Source: Actinomycetota bacterium
GTDB lineage: Bacteria > Actinomycetota > Acidimicrobiia > Acidimicrobiales > Ilumatobacteraceae
DNA: 34,185 nt
Assembly: GCA_026393475.1 (NCBI GenBank)
Contig: JAPLAA010000056.1
Coordinates: 1-34,185, forward strand
Direction of reading: 5' to 3'
This document shows, piece after piece, positions 31,601-34,185 of this stretch. How positions within the stretch are numbered: position 1 is the stretch's first letter; every line of letters starts with the position of its first letter. The notes beneath the pieces are model-generated. The model was not told the origin of the DNA. It ran no database searches and saw only the letters and a program-made list of their open reading frames with translations. The translations under genes were made by a program, and so were the position numbers.

Positions 31601-31656
31601 GGTCCCGTCCACGTCGGTGACCACCGTGGTGCACAGCACCGTGGTGTGACGGGACC
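31601..31656 (+). terminator. Terminator-like hairpin after the metalloprotease
   Basis: GGTCCCGTC (31601-31609) and GACGGGACC (31648-31656) enclose a second set of repeated CACCGTGGTG and GGTGC-aca-GCACC elements. The stem begins right after the stop codon. Confidence 0.5.
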
Positions 31657-31707
31657 GTCCGGGGCGCGACCGAGCGCCCGTGCGATCGGTGCGGCAGACT
31701 GCTCGGC

Positions 31708-32193
31708 GTGACTTCCTGGGGCGGACGACGATCGGGTGACGGCTTCATGCAGTGCAGCGACGGCCACGTCCGCTGGGGCGTGTTCGGCGCGGCCGGTGTG
31801 CTCTTCGTGCTGCGCCCCGACGGTGCGGCACCGACGGTCATGCTGCAGAAACGATCGGCGTTCTCGCACGAGGGCGGCACCTGGAGCGTCGCCGGCGGCG
31901 CGATGGACGAGGGTGAGACCCCCTACGAGGCGGCCCTGCGCGAAGCGAGCGAGGAGGTCGGCGACGTGCCCGAGGGGCATCGCCTGCTCGGCGAGTACGT
32001 GTTCGCTCCCGCCGACGACTGGCAGTACACGACCGTGGTGATCGAGGTCGACGGCCCGTTCGGACGGTCGATGAACTTCGAGACCGACGCCGTGGAATGG
32101 ATCCCGGTCGACCAGGTCACCGAGCGCCCGCTGCACGCCGGGTTCGCCGCAGCGTGGCCGCACCTGCGCGCCATCGTCGACGGCGCGATCTGA
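31708..32193 (+). CDS. Nudix hydrolase
   Basis: A 161-residue protein. The Nudix box GAMDEGETPYEAALREASEEVGD fits G-x5-E-x7-REU-x-EE-x-GU, with Asp in the last hydrophobic position. VMLQKRSAFSHEGGTWSVAGG before it is the usual substrate-pocket strand. Members hydrolyse nucleoside diphosphate derivatives. GTG 31708 is used; no ribosome binding site is clear, and ATG 31747 is possible. Confidence 0.85.
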   Translation: MTSWGGRRSGDGFMQCSDGHVRWGVFGAAGVLFVLRPDGAAPTVMLQKRSAFSHEGGTWSVAGGAMDEGETPYEAALREASEEVGDVPEGHRLLGEYVFAPADDWQYTTVVIEVDGPFGRSMNFETDAVEWIPVDQVTERPLHAGFAAAWPHLRAIVDGAI

Positions 32194-32215
32194 CCCCGAA
32201 TCGGAGCCGGGCGGC

Positions 32216-32434
32216 TCAGAGGTCGGCGATGTAGCGGCTCTCCCGGCCCGCCGACAGACCGCCCGGCGAGAACGTGAGCCCCGCAGGCTCCGACACCGAG
32301 AGTGCCTCGATGAGCGACGTGGCCGCGGCGACCTCGGTGTCGAGCGCCTTGCCGAGCACGGCCGTCTTCACCTCTGTCTGCAACCGGCCCGTTCCGAGGT
32401 TGGCCAGCGCGGCAGTCGACGTCGAGATCTCCAC
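32216..32434 (-). CDS. Small YjfB-like putative motility-family protein
   Basis: A 72-residue protein. VEISTSTAALANLGTGRLQTEVKTAVLGKALDTEVAAATSLIEAL resembles the YjfB family (short N-terminal strand, then helices carrying xxVxTAVLxKAxD and a second helix). GTG 32434 gives the standard family start; the frame is open to 32593, but the extension overlaps the next gene and is arginine-rich. YjfB proteins are called putative motility proteins; no flagellar or chemotaxis gene is in this window. Assignment by pattern only. Confidence 0.5.
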   Translation of the reverse strand: MEISTSTAALANLGTGRLQTEVKTAVLGKALDTEVAAATSLIEALSVSEPAGLTFSPGGLSAGRESRYIADL

Positions 32435-32501
32435 ATCGGTGATCGTCCGGCGAACGCAGCTGCCGACGAGTCGCTTGCCGAACACTTGAGACCGGCGGGG
32501 A

Positions 32502-33911
32502 TCAAACGCGCAAGCCACCACCGAGCGTGACGTGCCCCTGGTGCGACGCGGCCGCGGCACGGAACCGGTCGAACGGGAACGCCGTGCTACCACTGCCGCC
32601 GCGCACGCTCGTCACCGACCCGTCGGCGTCGAAGTCGAAGCGGAACGCCTCGCCGTAGGAGCCGTAGCCGCCGGTGTCCGCGATCCGCAGCGTGGCGTCG
32701 TCGATCACCTCGAGCCGAACCGGTGCCGCCACCGGATCGGGCGCCGACGGGTCGAGCTGGAGCAGCCGCCCGCCCAACGCCACGATGTCGTACACGCCCC
32801 ACAGCGTCGCGAACCGCCCGCAGAAGCGGTCGAGCTCTGGCGATGCGTCGGTGTCGACGCCGGCGACGGCGAGATCGACCAGGCGCACCAGCGCCGTGGC
32901 CATGCCGAGCGCAGGTCCGTCGATCGCGTTGGTGAGCACCGACACAGCGAACCGGTCGACCGGGTCGAAGAACGTGCGCGTGATGTGCCCCGGGTAGCCG
33001 CCGCCGTGCCCCAGCATCCGCCGCGACCCGATCGTGCTGATCGCGAACCCGAGGCCGTACTCGGTGCCGGTGCCGGCCACCTCCCACTCGGTGCGTTGCA
33101 TCACCCGCTTCGAGTCGTCGCCGAGGAGCCGGTCGTCGCCGAGGAAGTGCGCCGACGCGTAGCGCACCACGTCGCTCGCCGTGGCGGCGAAGCCCGTGGC
33201 CGACGCCATGGCACCGGTGTCGATGTGATCGATCACGAGCCGGCGATCGGCGTACCCGAGCGCGGTGTGACCGGCCGAGTAGTCGTCGGCGCGGGCCGGG
33301 TCGAACTCTGGCGCGGTGTCGCTGAGACCCAGCCGAGCCACGACGTGCTCGGCCACGTAGTCGTGGTACCGCTGGCCGCTCGCCGCTTCGATCACCAGGC
33401 CGAGCAACGAGTAGCCGACGTTCGAGTACTTGAACCGCTCGTTGCGATCGATCACCGCCGAGCGATCACCTGCGATCCGCACCAGCGCGTCGACATCGGG
33501 GAACGCGTGGAACAGCTGCCAGAAGTCGCCGTCCCACCCGTCGCGGATCACCCCGCCGCCGTGGCCGAGCAACTCGCGCACCAGCACCCCGGCGACCGGC
33601 GAGTCGCGCAACGGCTCCAGCCACTGGCCCACCGTGTCGTCGAGGCGCAGGCGACCCTGCTCGACGAGCTGCATCACGCACGTCGCCGTGTACGTCTTCG
33701 AGTGTGACGCGATGCGGAACAGGTGCCGTTCGGTGAGCTCCTCGCCGGTCTCCACGTTCGCCACGCCGTGAGCGGTCGACAGCACCACCTCGCCCTCGTG
33801 CAGCACCGCGGCCTGCACGCCGGGCACCCGCAGGTGGTGCTGTTGGAACGCCAGCCAGCGGTCGAAGTACCGGCCGGCATCGGCGACCGCTGAACGGGGG
33901 ATGCCTGTCAT
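32502..33911 (-). CDS. Serine hydrolase of the beta-lactamase/PBP-like (class C) family
   Basis: A 469-residue protein with Ser69-HS-Lys72 (IASHSKTYTA), Tyr162-Ser-Asn164 (FKYSNVGY) and HGGGYPG (His302), the class C type catalytic motifs. No signal peptide is visible, so it is probably a cytoplasmic esterase or D-aminopeptidase-like enzyme rather than a resistance beta-lactamase. The C-terminal region (370-469) is a lipocalin-like extension typical of the family. ATG 33911 has TAGCTT (33924-33919) seven bases upstream. It ends 67 bases before the YjfB-like gene. Confidence 0.88.
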   Translation of the reverse strand: MTGIPRSAVADAGRYFDRWLAFQQHHLRVPGVQAAVLHEGEVVLSTAHGVANVETGEELTERHLFRIASHSKTYTATCVMQLVEQGRLRLDDTVGQWLEPLRDSPVAGVLVRELLGHGGGVIRDGWDGDFWQLFHAFPDVDALVRIAGDRSAVIDRNERFKYSNVGYSLLGLVIEAASGQRYHDYVAEHVVARLGLSDTAPEFDPARADDYSAGHTALGYADRRLVIDHIDTGAMASATGFAATASDVVRYASAHFLGDDRLLGDDSKRVMQRTEWEVAGTGTEYGLGFAISTIGSRRMLGHGGGYPGHITRTFFDPVDRFAVSVLTNAIDGPALGMATALVRLVDLAVAGVDTDASPELDRFCGRFATLWGVYDIVALGGRLLQLDPSAPDPVAAPVRLEVIDDATLRIADTGGYGSYGEAFRFDFDADGSVTSVRGGSGSTAFPFDRFRAAAASHQGHVTLGGGLRV

Positions 33912-33960
33912 CCCCCGGAAGCTACAGAAATCCCCCGAACAGCCGATACCAATGGACGTG

Positions 33961-34185
33961 ATGACCCGTCACCCGTCACCGGACGACACGCTCCCCGAAC
34001 ACGAGCCGCTGTTCGACCTCTACGTCGTGGTCGACTGGAGCGCGAACTCGACACCCAAACAGGGCGCCGACTCGATCTGGACCCACGTCACCGAACGCGG
34101 TGCGCCCGTGCAGGACCCGATCAACCACCCCACCCGGGCCGACGCCCGCGAGTACCTCGTCGGGCTGCTCACCGTGCACCCCCAC
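33961..34185 (+). CDS. Protein with VDWSA...DSIW motif, 3' end outside window
   Basis: At least 75 residues are visible: MTRHPSPDDTLPEHEPLFDLYVVVDWSANSTPKQGADSIWTHV. The VVVDWSA-x-S-x(6)-DSIW pattern recurs in actinobacterial proteins I cannot name with confidence. ATG 33961 is chosen; ATG 33952 is in frame nine bases upstream. It is divergent from the serine hydrolase. Function unknown. Confidence 0.6.
   Translation, partial: MTRHPSPDDTLPEHEPLFDLYVVVDWSANSTPKQGADSIWTHVTERGAPVQDPINHPTRADAREYLVGLLTVHPH

Noticed and set aside
1..34185. CRISPR array, tRNA, rRNA, insertion sequence or prophage
   Set aside because: Looked for but found no regularly spaced repeats, cloverleaf sequences, transposase or phage proteins.

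Overview
The window is high-GC DNA of about 70% G+C, with dense, mostly short-gapped genes on both strands. Several clues together suggest an actinobacterium: the XPB-type helicase paired with a helicase-associated protein, as in mycobacteria; a PPOX/F420-type flavoprotein; an ECF42-type sigma factor with a DGPF/YCII partner; a SARP-like regulator; and a secreted protein with repeated VDTR blocks. An Acidimicrobiia (Ilumatobacter-like) origin fits best, but that is inference. I see no rRNA, tRNA, CRISPR array, insertion sequence or phage gene. This is chromosomal housekeeping and accessory DNA.

Layout. 1-2.3 kb: a cut-off dual-specificity phosphatase (minus), a PhyH-type dioxygenase, a 337-base gap rich in hairpins, and a NERD-like protein. 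2.5-7.3 kb: an orphan FitA-like antitoxin, then a likely D-amino-acid or amine locus (N-acyl-D-amino-acid deacylase, RidA, EamA exporter) divergent from a MocR regulator. 7.4-9.3 kb: a paralogue of the NERD-like protein with the same upstream block, a DUF1330-like protein, and a ComF-like phosphoribosyltransferase. 9.4-11.6 kb: an SRPBCC / YCII / ECF42 sigma operon. 11.8-12.4 kb: a VapBC pair with an AbrB-type antitoxin. 12.6-16.5 kb: a helicase-associated protein and XPB helicase, translationally coupled. 16.5-18.0 kb: a second ComF-like phosphoribosyltransferase with a long acidic repeat tail, convergent with and overlapping the helicase gene. 18.3-21.6 kb: a large SARP/AAA/TPR regulator. 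21.6-23.7 kb: a GDPD-like/patatin fusion. 24.2-27.1 kb: a TetR regulator, Rieske oxygenase and two DUF3237 proteins, with a perfect palindromic operator in the oxygenase promoter. 27.2-29.5 kb: a methyltransferase, a PPOX flavoprotein and a CPBP protease, with large hairpins between the last two. 29.7-34.2 kb: a secreted zinc metalloprotease, a Nudix hydrolase, a YjfB-like small protein, a beta-lactamase-fold hydrolase and a cut-off gene.

The regulatory layout is the most unusual part. Many genes have a TANNNT hexamer 5-7 bases before the start codon and no ribosome binding site, pointing to widespread leaderless transcripts. The two phosphoribosyltransferase genes share an otherwise unexplained inverted repeat. 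The two NERD-like genes share a start-proximal block with conserved spacing. The SARP-like gene appears to be led by a nine-codon leaderless upstream ORF that overlaps its start. The EamA and MocR genes start head to head and overlap. These are the observations I would follow up first.
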